A stretch of 41,405 nucleotides of DNA from Chitinophagaceae bacterium (GTDB lineage: Bacteria > Bacteroidota > Bacteroidia > Chitinophagales > Chitinophagaceae), in contig CANFLL010000032.1 of NCBI GenBank assembly GCA_947447825.1, positions 1 through 41,405 on the forward strand, given 5' to 3'. The first letter of the stretch is position 1. Each line of letters opens with the position of its first letter. Under the pieces are notes generated by a model. That model ran no database searches. It saw only the letters and a program-made list of their open reading frames with translations, and was not told the origin of the DNA. The translations under genes and the position numbers were made by a program. Positions 26,615 through 36,800 of this stretch are shown piece by piece.

Positions 26615-26714
26615 CCAATGAAGAAATTTCTAAACCGTTTATTGTTCATCAGTTACTGATGTATTAACACTACAATTATCTTTAACGCCTTAATCTCAAA
26701 AAATTAGTTTTTAT

Positions 26715-29273
26715 ATGAGGAAATTGATAGCAGGTGTGGCGCTGTTCTGTAGTGTATGTTCTATTGCGCAGAAAAAGAACCCTATACCGGATTCTACCAA
26801 AACAAAGATGTCGAACACATTTGCCGACTTCGCAGCTATGATGGGCAAAAACTCTGATGGTCCAAAGCCTTATAAGGATGTGATTACCGACAAAGCCATC
26901 ACTAAAAAAGGACTCTTCACGGTTCATAAAGTAGAAGAAAAATACTATTTCGAAATACCCGATACCCTTCTTAAAAGAGAGATATTGGCTGTAGTACGAT
27001 TTGTAAAAGTGCCTACCGGAGCAGGTTATGGTGGGGAAATGGCTAACCAAAACACCCTCACTTTCGAGAAAGGACCTAACAACAATATCTTCCTTCGGGT
27101 AATCACTTTGGTAAATACTGCTGATAGCACCCAAACCATTTACCGAGCAGTGGCAAACAGCAATGTAAATGGTATTGCCATGTCATTCAATATTGCTGCA
27201 AAGGGAAAAGATAGTCTCAACCCAAGTTATGTTATAGATGTAACAGAACTTTTTAAGGGCGATAACCAACCGGTTAGCATTGGTAGCATGGCGAAAAAGA
27301 AGTTTAATTTTGGCGGATTAGCACCTGACAGGTCTTACATTAGCTCTATAAATACCTATCAAATTAATACCGAAATACGCTCCGTTAAAACCTTCAATTC
27401 CTTCGGTAGTGGTGGTTTCTCTTTGCCCGGCATGCCTTCGTCTTCCTCTTTACCCTCGGCTAATGCTTCTGGAGCGGTAACTTTGGAACTAAACACATCG
27501 TTGCTTTTATTGCCTAAAGTGCCTATGGCAAAAAGATTGGCAGATAAAAGGGTAGGCTATTTTACTGAAGAATACACCCAATATAGCGATGACCAACAAC
27601 AAGTAGATACTAAAGAGTTTACTACCCGCTGGCGGATGGAACCTAAGGACAGCGACTATGAAAGATGGACTAAAGGTGAATTGGTAGAACCTAAAAAGCA
27701 GCTTATTTATTATATAGACCCTGCCACACCCAAACAATGGCGACCTTACCTAATAGCTGGCATCAACGACTGGCAGAAAGCTTTTGAAGAGGCTGGCTTT
27801 AAGAATGCCATCATAGGAAAAGAATGGCCGGAAGGTGACACGACTATGAGTTTGGAAGATGCTCGCTTCTCGGTTTTAAGATATTTTGCTTCTGATATAG
27901 AGAATGCTTATGGCCCTAATGTACACGACCCAAGAAGTGGTGAGATACTGGAAAGCCACATTGGCTGGTACCATAATGTGATGAAATTGGTGCATGATTG
28001 GTATATGATTCAAACGGCTGCCGTTGATAAAAGAGCTAGAAAGATGAAGTTTGATGAGTCGTTAATGGGCGATCTAATTCGGTTTGTATCATCACATGAA
28101 GTAGGTCATACCCTAGGATTGCGGCATAATATGGGTAGTAGTAGCCGCACGCCTGTAGAACTTTTACGCAACAAAGCTTGGGTAGAAGCGCATGGGCATA
28201 CAGCTTCCATTATGGATTATGCACGTTTTAATTATGTGGCACAACCAGAAGATAGCATTGGAAAAGAAGGGTTGTATCCTCGCATTGGCGACTATGACCA
28301 TTGGGCTATTAAGTGGGGTTATTCATACATAAAAGGAGCTACGGAAGAAGAGCAAAAGAAAGAAAGTAATAAGCTGATTATTGCTGCGCTGAAACAAAAC
28401 CCTCGCAATTATTTTGGCACTTATGAATGGGGAAACATGTCTGACCCAAGAACACAGAGCGAAGACCTTGGAGACAACGCCATAAAAGCAAGCGAATACG
28501 GCATTAAAAACTTACAAAGAATACTGCCTAACCTGCCCACTTGGACAAAAGAAGAAGCTGACCTGAACGAAAATCTAACAAATATTTATGGTCAATTGGT
28601 TACGCAGTTCCGTAGATATGTAGGTCATGTGAGCAGAAATGTGGGTGGTATTTATGAAACATTTAAAAGCGTTGAACAGCCAGGAGCTGTGTATGAAATC
28701 ACGCCAAAGGCAGTGCAAAAAGAGGCAGTTAGCTTTATTAATAAGCAAGTATTTACTACACCAAGATGGTTGATTGCAAAAGACATTTGGGACAGAATAA
28801 ACAACCCAGTTGGCTTAGATCCTGTTGCTTCACTGCAAGAAAGTGCTTTAACTAGCCTGATTGCAGTGGACAGAATGGTACGGATGCAAACGTGCATAGA
28901 AAGATTTGGGGCAGAGAAAACGTACACTGCCATTGAATTGCTGAATGATGTTCAAGGAGGGTTATTCTCTGAACTAAGTACTCAAAAACCTATTGAATAT
29001 TACAGGAGACTATTGGAGAAAAGCTTTGTAGATAAATTGGCGGCCATCGTGAACCCCGCACCAGGTTCTGCACCTACCATTAGCCTTTCAGGCATAATCA
29101 TATCAATGGGCAATGATGCTAGCAGAAGCGATTTACCAGCAATAGCCCGAGGACAATTGCAACAATTGCGCAGCCAAATCATTGCTGCAATTCCACTTAC
29201 TACTGACAAAATGAGTAAACTTCATTTGCAGGACTTGCAAGAGAAGATAAAAAGAACACTGAATCCGAAGTAA
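26715..29273 (+). CDS. Secreted zinc-dependent metalloprotease (DUF5117/DUF4953-type)
   Basis: An 852-residue exported metallopeptidase. A signal peptide (MRKLIAGVALFCSVCSIA) ends near residue 18. HEVGHTLGLRH at 461-471 is the extended zinc-binding motif HExxHxxGxxH of metzincin-like enzymes. Downstream ASIMDYARFNYVAQPED supplies a Met-turn-like IMDY. The N-terminal third (about 40-250) and the regions around the catalytic core fit the DUF5118/DUF5117/DUF4953 layout common in Bacteroidota and Planctomycetota. Substrates are unknown; a periplasmic or surface role is likely. It is transcribed divergently from the giant T9SS protein, across the region with the 21-bp array and the palindrome, and ends before a bidirectional terminator shared with asnS. 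Confidence 0.9.
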   Translation: MRKLIAGVALFCSVCSIAQKKNPIPDSTKTKMSNTFADFAAMMGKNSDGPKPYKDVITDKAITKKGLFTVHKVEEKYYFEIPDTLLKREILAVVRFVKVPTGAGYGGEMANQNTLTFEKGPNNNIFLRVITLVNTADSTQTIYRAVANSNVNGIAMSFNIAAKGKDSLNPSYVIDVTELFKGDNQPVSIGSMAKKKFNFGGLAPDRSYISSINTYQINTEIRSVKTFNSFGSGGFSLPGMPSSSSLPSANASGAVTLELNTSLLLLPKVPMAKRLADKRVGYFTEEYTQYSDDQQQVDTKEFTTRWRMEPKDSDYERWTKGELVEPKKQLIYYIDPATPKQWRPYLIAGINDWQKAFEEAGFKNAIIGKEWPEGDTTMSLEDARFSVLRYFASDIENAYGPNVHDPRSGEILESHIGWYHNVMKLVHDWYMIQTAAVDKRARKMKFDESLMGDLIRFVSSHEVGHTLGLRHNMGSSSRTPVELLRNKAWVEAHGHTASIMDYARFNYVAQPEDSIGKEGLYPRIGDYDHWAIKWGYSYIKGATEEEQKKESNKLIIAALKQNPRNYFGTYEWGNMSDPRTQSEDLGDNAIKASEYGIKNLQRILPNLPTWTKEEADLNENLTNIYGQLVTQFRRYVGHVSRNVGGIYETFKSVEQPGAVYEITPKAVQKEAVSFINKQVFTTPRWLIAKDIWDRINNPVGLDPVASLQESALTSLIAVDRMVRMQTCIERFGAEKTYTAIELLNDVQGGLFSELSTQKPIEYYRRLLEKSFVDKLAAIVNPAPGSAPTISLSGIIISMGNDASRSDLPAIARGQLQQLRSQIIAAIPLTTDKMSKLHLQDLQEKIKRTLNPK

Positions 29274-29420
29274 GTTGAGAGTCAGAAGTCGAAAGTTGAG
29301 AGTAGAAGTATTAAATAAAAAAAAGGGCATATAGAGTTATAATTCTATATGCCCTTCTTTATGCTGTAAAACATCAACAGTTGAAAACTTTCGACTCTTG
29401 ACTATAGACTTTCAACTTTC
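29272..29420. repeat. AAAGTCG heptads flanking a terminator
   Basis: GTTGAGAGTCAGAAGTCGAAA on the left (split over 29274-29305) and ACTTTCGACTCTTGACTATAG-like words on the right (29387-29418, under 20 bp each) form inverted patches. The bidirectional terminator lies between them. Confidence 0.6.
29323..29356. terminator. Bidirectional rho-independent terminator
   Basis: AAGGGCATATAGA (29323-29335) pairs perfectly with TCTATATGCCCTT (29344-29356), with extra weak pairs inward. An A-run precedes it and CTTT follows, so it can end both the metalloprotease gene (+) and asnS (-). Confidence 0.85.
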
Positions 29421-30869
29421 TTAGAATTCACAGTTCTTTGGTGTTCTTGCAAAAGGAATCACATCGCGGATGTTTGTCATACCCGTTACAAAAAGCACCA
29501 TTCTTTCAAAGCCCAATCCAAAGCCAGCATGTGGTACTGAGCCAAAACGACGAGTATCTAAGTACCAACTCATTTCTTCGAGCGGAATATGCATTTCGTT
29601 CATTCTCTTTTCTAGCTTGTCCAATCTTTCTTCCCGTTGGCTACCACCCACTATTTCGCCAATGCCCGGAGCCAATATATCCATTGCAGCAACGGTTTGT
29701 TTGCCTTCTTCGCAGTTATCGTTTAAGCGCATATAGAAAGCTTTTATTGCCGCAGGATAACCAGTCACAATTACTGGTTTCTTAAAATGTTTCTCTACCA
29801 AGTAACGTTCATGCTCGCTCTGCATATCTATTCCCCAAGCAACATCGTATTTAAACTTCTTCTTTTTATACGCAGGACTATCCAATAATATCTGGATGGC
29901 TTCGGTGTAAGTGATGCGTTCAAACTGGTTATCTACCACAAACTTCAGTTTCTCTATCAATCCAAATTCACTTCTTTCTGCCACAGGTTTAGACTTTTCT
30001 TCATCTGCCAAACGTGCATCCAAAAACTCAAGGTCTTCCATATTATGCTCCATCGCATAGCGGATAAGGTATTGAATAAACTCCTCAGCCAAGTTCATAT
30101 TGTCTTCAATATCATTGAAAGCCATTTCTGGTTCTATCATCCAAAACTCTGCTAAGTGACGAGTAGTATTAGAATTCTCTGCCCTGAATGTTGGCCCAAA
30201 AGTATATATCTCACTAAAAGCCATTGCGCCTAGTTCGCCTTCCAATTGACCACTTACGGTAAGATTGGTGCTTTTACCAAAGAAATCTTCGGTGTAGTTT
30301 ACAGAGCCATCTTCATTACGAGGAGGATTATCGAACGGAAGCGTAGTAACCCTAAACATTTCTCCTGCACCTTCGGCATCGCTAGAAGTAATGATGGGCG
30401 TATTTAGATAAACAAATCCCTTTTCATTAAAGAATTTATGAACTGCAAAAGCCAATGAATTACGCAAACGAAATACCGACCCAAAAGTATTGGTACGGAA
30501 GCGCAAGTGTGCCTTCTCCCTTAAAAATTCCAAGCTATGTTTCTTAGGTTGCAATGGATATTTCTCTGCATCACTATCACCCAATACCTCCAACGTCTTC
30601 GCTTTCACTTCCACCTTTTGTCCTTTGCCAAGGCTTGCCACCACTTCACCAATCACCTTTATAGACGCACCTGTAGTAAGGCGTTTCAAGGTTGCTTCAT
30701 CTAGCAAACCTAATTCTACCACTACTTGCAGGTTATTATTGGTGCTTCCATCATTCAAAGCTATAAACTGGTTATTTCTAAAAGTACGTATCCAACCCAT
30801 CACGGTTACTTCATGCCCCGTCTGTTCGCTGGCAAGTAATTCTTTAATCTTTACCCTTGTATTAAACAT
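29421..30869 (-). CDS. asnS: Asparaginyl-tRNA synthetase
   Basis: A class IIb aminoacyl-tRNA synthetase that charges tRNA-Asn. The N-terminal OB-fold anticodon-binding domain is seen as [25 protein letters not shown]. Motif 2 is [21 protein letters not shown] and motif 3 is the C-terminal [13 protein letters not shown] start it at 30869 ([12 protein letters not shown], 482 aa) because a TAnnTTTG box and -33 element lie just upstream, and because the longer frame from 30923 begins inside a heptad repeat and would place the promoter within the coding region. Its presence suggests direct Asn charging rather than sole reliance on the GatCAB route. It ends at a shared terminator. Confidence 0.96.
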   Translation of the reverse strand: MFNTRVKIKELLASEQTGHEVTVMGWIRTFRNNQFIALNDGSTNNNLQVVVELGLLDEATLKRLTTGASIKVIGEVVASLGKGQKVEVKAKTLEVLGDSDAEKYPLQPKKHSLEFLREKAHLRFRTNTFGSVFRLRNSLAFAVHKFFNEKGFVYLNTPIITSSDAEGAGEMFRVTTLPFDNPPRNEDGSVNYTEDFFGKSTNLTVSGQLEGELGAMAFSEIYTFGPTFRAENSNTTRHLAEFWMIEPEMAFNDIEDNMNLAEEFIQYLIRYAMEHNMEDLEFLDARLADEEKSKPVAERSEFGLIEKLKFVVDNQFERITYTEAIQILLDSPAYKKKKFKYDVAWGIDMQSEHERYLVEKHFKKPVIVTGYPAAIKAFYMRLNDNCEEGKQTVAAMDILAPGIGEIVGGSQREERLDKLEKRMNEMHIPLEEMSWYLDTRRFGSVPHAGFGLGFERMVLFVTGMTNIRDVIPFARTPKNCEF

Positions 30870-30889
30870 TATTTCTTTTTTAGCGGACG

Positions 30890-30924
30890 CAAATATAGTT
30901 GTAAGTAATAAGTCGTAAGTCAAA
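30890..30924 (-). promoter_or_regulatory. asnS promoter (-33 TTTG, -7 TATATTTG)
   Basis: On the minus strand TTTG (30924-30921) is followed after 23 bp by TATATTTG (30897-30890), matching the Bacteroidota consensus TTTG/TAnnTTTG. Transcription would start about 15-20 nt before the ATG at 30869. The -33 element is provided by the heptad repeat. Confidence 0.6.
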
Positions 30925-31012
30925 AGTCAAGAGTAACAAAAACTACTTCAATTACATCTTTCAACATCTTTTACCAACTTTCGACTCACGACTTTCGACT
31001 TTCAACTTGGCT
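30899..31012. repeat. AAAGTCG heptad repeats between asnS and the GNAT gene
   Basis: AAGTCGTAAGTCAAAAGTCA (30910-30929) is mirrored by TTTCGACTCACGACTTTCGA and following bases (30980-31008). The patches are inverted and frame a 50-bp AT-rich core. Confidence 0.6.
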
Positions 31013-31033
31013 TCTTTCCACTATTTTTGATTT

Positions 31034-31519
31034 ATGATACGCAATGCTGAACATCGTGACCTGCCCATCATTTTAGAAATAATGAATGAAGCAATACAGA
31101 ACACTACCGCCATTTATGATTATAAAAGCCGCTCGATGGAGTTTGTGGGAGCTTGGTTTGCCAATAAACAAGCTGATAATTTGCCGATAATTGTTTATGA
31201 ACTAGAAGGAAAAGCAGTTGGTTATGGCACTTTTGGGGTATTCAGGGCTTGGGAAGCCTATAAATTCAGCGTAGAACATTCTATATATGTACACGTAGAT
31301 CATCAGGGAAAAGGTATTGGCAAAACATTGTTGACCGCCCTTATTGAAGCTGCTAAAAAAGGTGGCTACCACACCATGATTGGTGGAATAGATGCCGCTA
31401 ACCAAAAAAGCTGCGAGTTTCATGCAAAGTTTGGCTTTGTAGAAGCTGGAAGAATAAAAGATGCTGGCTACAAGTTTGACCGTTGGCTCGATTTAGTTTT
31501 TATGCAACTGATGCTATAA
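31034..31519 (+). CDS. GNAT N-acetyltransferase (phosphinothricin/methionine-sulfoximine type)
   Basis: A 161-residue acetyl-CoA-dependent N-acetyltransferase. The acetyl-CoA pyrophosphate-binding loop is HQGKGIGKTL (Q91 to G96). The N-terminal IRNAEHRDLPIILEIMNEAI, the AYKFSVEHSIYVHVDH strand pair and the C-terminal GFVEAGRIKDAGYKFDRWLDLVFM are typical of the PAT/MddA group, which acetylates phosphinothricin, methionine sulfoximine or related amino acids. The natural substrate is not certain. A TATTTTTG box ends 4 bp before the ATG, so the transcript may have almost no leader. It stands alone between repeats. Confidence 0.9.
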   Translation: MIRNAEHRDLPIILEIMNEAIQNTTAIYDYKSRSMEFVGAWFANKQADNLPIIVYELEGKAVGYGTFGVFRAWEAYKFSVEHSIYVHVDHQGKGIGKTLLTALIEAAKKGGYHTMIGGIDAANQKSCEFHAKFGFVEAGRIKDAGYKFDRWLDLVFMQLML

Positions 31520-31620
31520 ATTATTACCACAATACAGGCGTTTTACCAATCTGAATACGAAAGTAAAATACAGAAAATACTCACGTTTTTACAATGCCAC
31601 TTTCATTTTTGGGCAAACCG

Positions 31621-31809
31621 CTCACCCGAGTCATGTCATGACTCAAGTGAGTCGTGACATGACTCACTTGAGCGGAAGATAAATTCAACTGAGTTATGAA
31701 GCCGCTTGCCTTAGTCGTGTCACGACTCAGGTGAGTCATGACACAACTCACCTGAGTCACTCCGTCACTCAGGTGAATTTATCTTCGACTCAAGTGAATC
31801 ATTGGGTGT
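31621..31809. repeat. 21-bp tandem array with nested palindromes, 9 units
   Basis: Units start at 31621, 31642, 31663, 31684, 31705, 31726, 31747, 31768 and 31789, each exactly 21 bp. Units open with the self-complementary core CTCAnnTGAGTC, and several continue with a second palindrome-like GTCATGAC or GTCGTGAC. Divergence between units is high, but the length never changes. Confidence 0.9.
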
Positions 31810-32002
31810 TTCGATTGAAAAAAATAAGGACTAGAAAGCTACAATGCCTTATGTGTAAAGGTTTCAGAGAATTTAAGTAGAGGAATAGCAATAGACATCA
31901 CGTTTCTTAGTTTTAATTATGGAGGATATAAGAAAGGCAAAGAAGGAGCGTATAAAAGTGACTTTTACAAAACGCTAATTATTGTATCATAATTTCTACT
32001 TC

Positions 32003-32045
32003 TACTTCAACTTACGACTTTTGACTTTTGACTTTTGACTTTTTA
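32003..32045. repeat. GACTTTT heptad repeats
   Basis: Three perfect consecutive 7-bp words GACTTTT, preceded by ACTTCAACTTACGA. It is the clearest view of the 7-bp unit in this dispersed family. Confidence 0.65.
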
Positions 32046-32161
32046 TTGCCACTTCCTTAGCTATCCCTGAAAATAATCTATTACTTTTATGACCATTGTC
32101 AGGTTCTGTCTCCACCCCCACTTTTACTTTTACCCCCTTTAAGTAATTAAAAAAGGGACTT

Positions 32162-33802
32162 ATGACAAACAACGACATGACTAAGCCAGTGGATTTTCAA
32201 CAACACGCAAAAGGTACTGGCTCATTACGCACACAACGTCCTGTATATACAGACTTTTTACCTCCTTGTAATAATGCTTGTCCCGCCGGTGAAAATATTC
32301 AGGCTTGGTTGGGGTTGGCACAGGAAGAACACTACGAAGACGCATGGCAAAAGTTGGTAGAAGAGAATCCATTGCCTGCCGTTCATGGTAGGGTTTGCTA
32401 TCACCCATGTGAGTCTGCTTGCAATAGAACTGCCACGGACAGTCCCGTTAGTATTCATGCCATCGAACGGTATCTTGGTGATACAGCCTTGGATAAGAAG
32501 TGGAAGATTAATTTCAATCAATATAGATCTGGTAAAAAAGTTTTGATTATCGGAGGCGGCCCAAGTGGTTTGTCAGCTGCTTATCATCTTAGGCGTTCTG
32601 GTCATGAAGTAACCATTTTTGAAGCAGGACCAATGCTGGGTGGTATGCTTCATTTTGGTATTCCTGCCTATCGTTTGCCAAGACATATCCTAGATGCAGA
32701 AATTCAACGAATTGTAGATATGGGCATCAATGTAAAACTGAATTATAAAGTAGATGATATTGCCAAGGAAAAAGTAAATGGCGGATTTGATGCAGTCTTT
32801 ATAGCTATAGGGGCTGGTCTAGCCAAGAAGATTGATATTCCGGGTCAGGCAGCTGTGAAGATGATGGATGCTGTTAGTTTTTTACGTGATGTTGAAACAG
32901 GAAATGCACCAAAACTTGGTAGAAAAGTGGCCATTTATGGTGGAGGCAATACCGCAATGGATGCCGCCCGTACTGCAAAAAGATTGGGTGCTGAAGCATT
33001 TATTATTTATAGAAGAGATAGGGAAAATATGCCTGCCCATGATTTTGAAGCCGAGGAGGCATTAACTGAAGGCGTGAAAATTAATTGGCTACGTACCATC
33101 AAGACAGTAGAAGAAAATGCTTTCCAAGTAGAAATAATGGAAATTGTTGATGGCAAACTAACAGCCACTGGCAAATATGAAACTCTTGAAGCTGATGCCT
33201 TAATCATGGCTCTTGGACAAGATACAGATACAAGCTTTGTACGGAAACTGGAGGGAATACAATTTAAGAATGATGGCACAGTAGAGATAGATCATACAAT
33301 GATGACGGGACATAAAGGTGTTTTTGCCGGTGGCGATATGGTGCCAAGCGAAAGAACTGTAACAATTGCTGTGGGGCATGGTAAGAAAGCAGCTAGATAT
33401 ATTGATGGTTATTTGAAGGAAGTTGATTATATGAAAAGCGATAAACACCCAATAATTGGCGCTGACAAATTACATGTTTGGTATAAAACTATTGCTCCTC
33501 AAAGAGAGCAAGAAATGCTTGCGGCAGAAGAAAGGGCAAAGAATTTTGAGGAAGTATTGGGAGGATTAACTACTGAACAAGCATTATACGAAGCACAACG
33601 TTGTTTAAGCTGTGGAAACTGCTTTGAATGCGATGGATGCTATGGTTCATGCCCTGAAGATGCAGTCATAAAACTAGGTAAAGGCAATAGATATGAATAC
33701 GATTATAACAAATGCACTGGCTGTGCAGTATGTTTTGAACAATGCCCTTGCCATGCAATAGAAATGGTTTCAGAAGAGTTAGTGGTTAGTTATAAGTTTT
33801 GA
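32162..33802 (+). CDS. GltD-like NAD(P)H flavoprotein with C-terminal 2[4Fe-4S] ferredoxin domain
   Basis: A 546-residue iron-sulfur flavoprotein related to the glutamate synthase small subunit and NfnB. The N-terminal helical Fe-S domain has Cys36, Cys40 (CNNACPAGENIQ) and Cys78, Cys82, Cys86 (CYHPCESAC). A first Rossmann fold (VLIIGGGPSGLSAAYHLRRS, about 124-143) binds FAD and a second (VAIYGGGNTAMDAARTAKRL, about 255) binds NAD(P)H. GVFAGGDMVPSERTVTIAVGHGKKAA closes the FAD domain. The C-terminus has two ferredoxin clusters: Cys481, 484, 487, 490, 493, 497 and Cys518, 521, 524, 528. There is no glutamate synthase large subunit nearby; nifJ follows 77 bp downstream. The likely job is electron transfer between NAD(P)H and the ferredoxin reduced by nifJ. 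Confidence 0.88.
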   Translation: MTNNDMTKPVDFQQHAKGTGSLRTQRPVYTDFLPPCNNACPAGENIQAWLGLAQEEHYEDAWQKLVEENPLPAVHGRVCYHPCESACNRTATDSPVSIHAIERYLGDTALDKKWKINFNQYRSGKKVLIIGGGPSGLSAAYHLRRSGHEVTIFEAGPMLGGMLHFGIPAYRLPRHILDAEIQRIVDMGINVKLNYKVDDIAKEKVNGGFDAVFIAIGAGLAKKIDIPGQAAVKMMDAVSFLRDVETGNAPKLGRKVAIYGGGNTAMDAARTAKRLGAEAFIIYRRDRENMPAHDFEAEEALTEGVKINWLRTIKTVEENAFQVEIMEIVDGKLTATGKYETLEADALIMALGQDTDTSFVRKLEGIQFKNDGTVEIDHTMMTGHKGVFAGGDMVPSERTVTIAVGHGKKAARYIDGYLKEVDYMKSDKHPIIGADKLHVWYKTIAPQREQEMLAAEERAKNFEEVLGGLTTEQALYEAQRCLSCGNCFECDGCYGSCPEDAVIKLGKGNRYEYDYNKCTGCAVCFEQCPCHAIEMVSEELVVSYKF

Positions 33803-33879
33803 ATTTTATTAAAAACTTACTACCATTACCAACTAACAATCACACGAACCACTAATCACTAACAACTAATCACTAAATT

Positions 33880-36800
33880 ATGAAATTAATAAAAACAATT
33901 GATGGTAACGAGGCGGCAGCGTCTATTGCTTATCGTGTTAACGAGGTCTGCGCCATCTATCCTATCACACCTTCTTCCACAATGGCCGAATTGTGTGATG
34001 AGTGGAATGCTTTAGGCTTAAAAAATATATGGGGAAACATCCCCGATGTTATCCAAATGCAGAGCGAAGGTGGTGCTGCGGGTACTGTTCATGGTGCATT
34101 GCAAGCTGGTACAATGACAACTACCTTCACCGCCTCACAAGGTTTGATGTTGATGTTGCCCAATATGTATAAGATTGCTGGGGAGTTAACTTCTACTGTT
34201 TTCCATGTGGCGGCACGTTCATTAGCAGCACAAGGTCTTTCCATATTTGGCGATCATAGTGATGTAATGGCGGCAAGAATGACTGGCTTTGCATTGCTTT
34301 CTTCTAATAATGTACAAGAAGCCCACGATCTTGCTTTGATATTACAAGCTTCTACTTTAGAAGCAAGACTTCCCTTTATTCATTTCTTCGATGGTTTCAG
34401 AACTTCGCATGAGGTTAGTAAAATAAACATGTTGAGCGATGATGATGTTCGTTTTATGATTGATGATGAACTTATTATTGCTCATCGCCGTAGGGCTTTA
34501 AACCCTGACCATCCTTTTATCCGTGGTACTGCACAAAACCCGGATGTATATTTTCAAGCTAGGGAAACGGTGAATTTGTATTACGATAAAATTCCTTCCA
34601 TCGTGCAAACTCAGATGGATAAGTTTGCAGGATTAACGGGTCGTCAGTATAAATTAGTTGAATATACAGGTGCGGAAGATGCAGATAGCGCAATAGTTAT
34701 TATGGGTTCGGGGGCTGAGACTGCCAATGAAACAGCACTTGTATTAGCGGCTAAAGGCGAGAAGGTGGCAGTTATTAATGTAAGATTATATCGTCCTTTC
34801 CCATCTGAGCAATTGTTAGCAGCCTTGCCTGCTACCATTAAAAAGATTGCGGTTTTGGATAGAACCAAAGAACCTGGTGCCGATGGTGAGCCATTATATA
34901 AAGATGTAATGACCAGCCTTACCGAAGCCTATAGCGCAGGAAACTTAGAAACATTACCAAAGATTACTGGAGGTAGATATGGTTTATCTTCCAAAGAATT
35001 TACACCTGCAATGGTAAAAGCTGTGTTTGATGAATTAAAGAAAGATAAACCCAAGAATCATTTTACAATTGGAATCAATGATGATGTAAGTTTCACTAGT
35101 TTGGATTATGACCCCGACTATGAATTAGAACAAGAGGGAATGACTACTGCATTGTTTTATGGATTGGGGGCAGATGGAACTGTGTCTGCAAATAAGAACA
35201 GTATCAAGATTATTGGCGAGAATACTGATTTGTTTGCCCAAGGATATTTTGTTTACGATTCCAAAAAGTCTGGTTCGCAGACTGTTTCCCATCTTCGCTT
35301 TGGTAAATTGCCTGTGAAAGCACCTTATCTTATCAGTAAGGCAAACTTTATCGCTTGTCATGTTTTCAACTTTGTTCAAAAGATTAGTATTCTAGATAAG
35401 GCAAAACAAGGTGGCGTATTCTTATTGAACAGTCCTTACAGTAAAGATGAGGTTTGGAATCATCTACCTGCACCTGTTCAAAAAGATTTGATAGAAAAGA
35501 GATTAAAGTTCTATGTAATTGATGCTTCTGAAGTTGCAGAAAAAACTGGTATGGGTAACCGTACCAATACCATTATGCAAACTTGTTTCTTTGCATTGTC
35601 TGGTGTATTGCCACAGGCAGAATCAATTGAAAAGATTAAATATGCCATTAAAAAAACGTATTCTAAAAAGGGACAAGCAATTATCGATCTAAATTTTAAT
35701 GCGGTCGACCAAGCCTTAAATCATTTACATGAAGTAACAGTTCCGGCAACGGTTAGTACAAAGACCGATTTTCCATTAACAGTTTCTTTAGATGCACCTG
35801 AATTTGTGCAATTGGTTACTGCCGAAATGATGAAAGGAAATGGCGATAATCTTCCCGTTAGTATGATGCCAAATGATGGTACGTATCCAAGTGGAACTAC
35901 TCAATGGGAGAAGAGAAACGTATCAGATACGATTGCAATCTGGGATGCAGAAACTTGTATTCAATGTGGTAATTGCAGTTTCGTTTGTCCGCATAGTGTA
36001 ATCCGTGCTAAGTTTTATAACCAAGATGTGTTGGCAAATGCGCCAGAAGGATTTCCATCTGCTAAAATTAGTGCCCGCGGTTTTCCTGAAACTAGATATA
36101 CATTACAAGTTTATGCAGAAGACTGTACGGGTTGTACCTTGTGTGTAGATGCTTGTCCTGCTTTTAATTTGGCTGACAATACCAAGAAGGCAATTAATAT
36201 GGGAGACAAAACGCCTATCCTCGAAAGAGAAAAAGAAAACATCAAGTTCTTCGAAAGCATCTCTTTCAATGATCGTTCTAAGGTCGATTTTTCATCTGTT
36301 CGCGGCACACAGTTCCTAGAACCCTTGTTTGAGTTCTCTGGTGCTTGTGCCGGTTGTGGCGAAACGCCTTATATCAAAATACTCACGCAGTTGTTTGGCG
36401 ATAGATTGATGGTGGCAAATGCTACAGGTTGTTCTTCCATTTATGGCGGTAATCTGCCTACAACTCCTTGGACAAAAAACAAGGATGGAAAGGGACCGGC
36501 TTGGTCTAACTCTTTGTTTGAAGATAATGCCGAGTTTGGTTTGGGAATGCGTGTTGCTGCTGACAAACATCTTGCAGTAGCAAAAGATTTCTTAGAACAA
36601 ATAAAACCAGAGGTAGGTGAAGAATTAATAAACGATATACTCCATGCACCTCAATTAACCGAGTCTCAATTAATGATTCAAAGGCTACGTGTAGAGAAAT
36701 TAACCCACCGGTTGCAAGAATTAAATACCCCTCTTGCCAAACAACTATTATCTGTGGCCGAGCATCTGGTTCGCAGAACTGTATGGTTGATAGGTGGTGA

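Larger units (their letters stand above)
26089..26714. other. Divergent intergenic region between the giant protein and metalloprotease genes
   Basis: A 626-bp non-coding region holding the perfect 18-bp LacI-type palindrome (26210-26227), a small GTGTAA/TTACAC hairpin (26273-26287) and the 10-unit 21-bp array (26405-26614). Several open frames on both strands here are only translations of the array. Confidence 0.65.
31520..32161. other. Gene-free interval upstream of the nifJ locus
   Basis: A 642-bp interval without a credible gene. It contains the 21-bp array (31621-31809), a G/A-rich segment that encodes only a 19-codon open frame (near 31919), heptad repeats (32003-32045) and a C-rich leader (CTCCACCCCCACTTTTACTT) before the ATG at 32162. 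Confidence 0.6.

Noticed and set aside
26322-26667. Heptapeptide-repeat proteins (SSHIPNM or KTYLVCV types) on both strands
   Set aside because: They are open only because the 21-bp unit is a multiple of three and lacks stops. All frames are equally repetitive, and there is no conserved start or protein-like composition.
29421-30923. asnS start at 30923
   Set aside because: The first 18 codons lie over a heptad repeat and a good promoter; [12 protein letters not shown] at 30869 is the family-like start.
31621-31809. CRISPR or transcription-terminator cluster
   Set aside because: Units are contiguous with no spacers, the palindromes are only 10-12 bp and no T-runs follow them.
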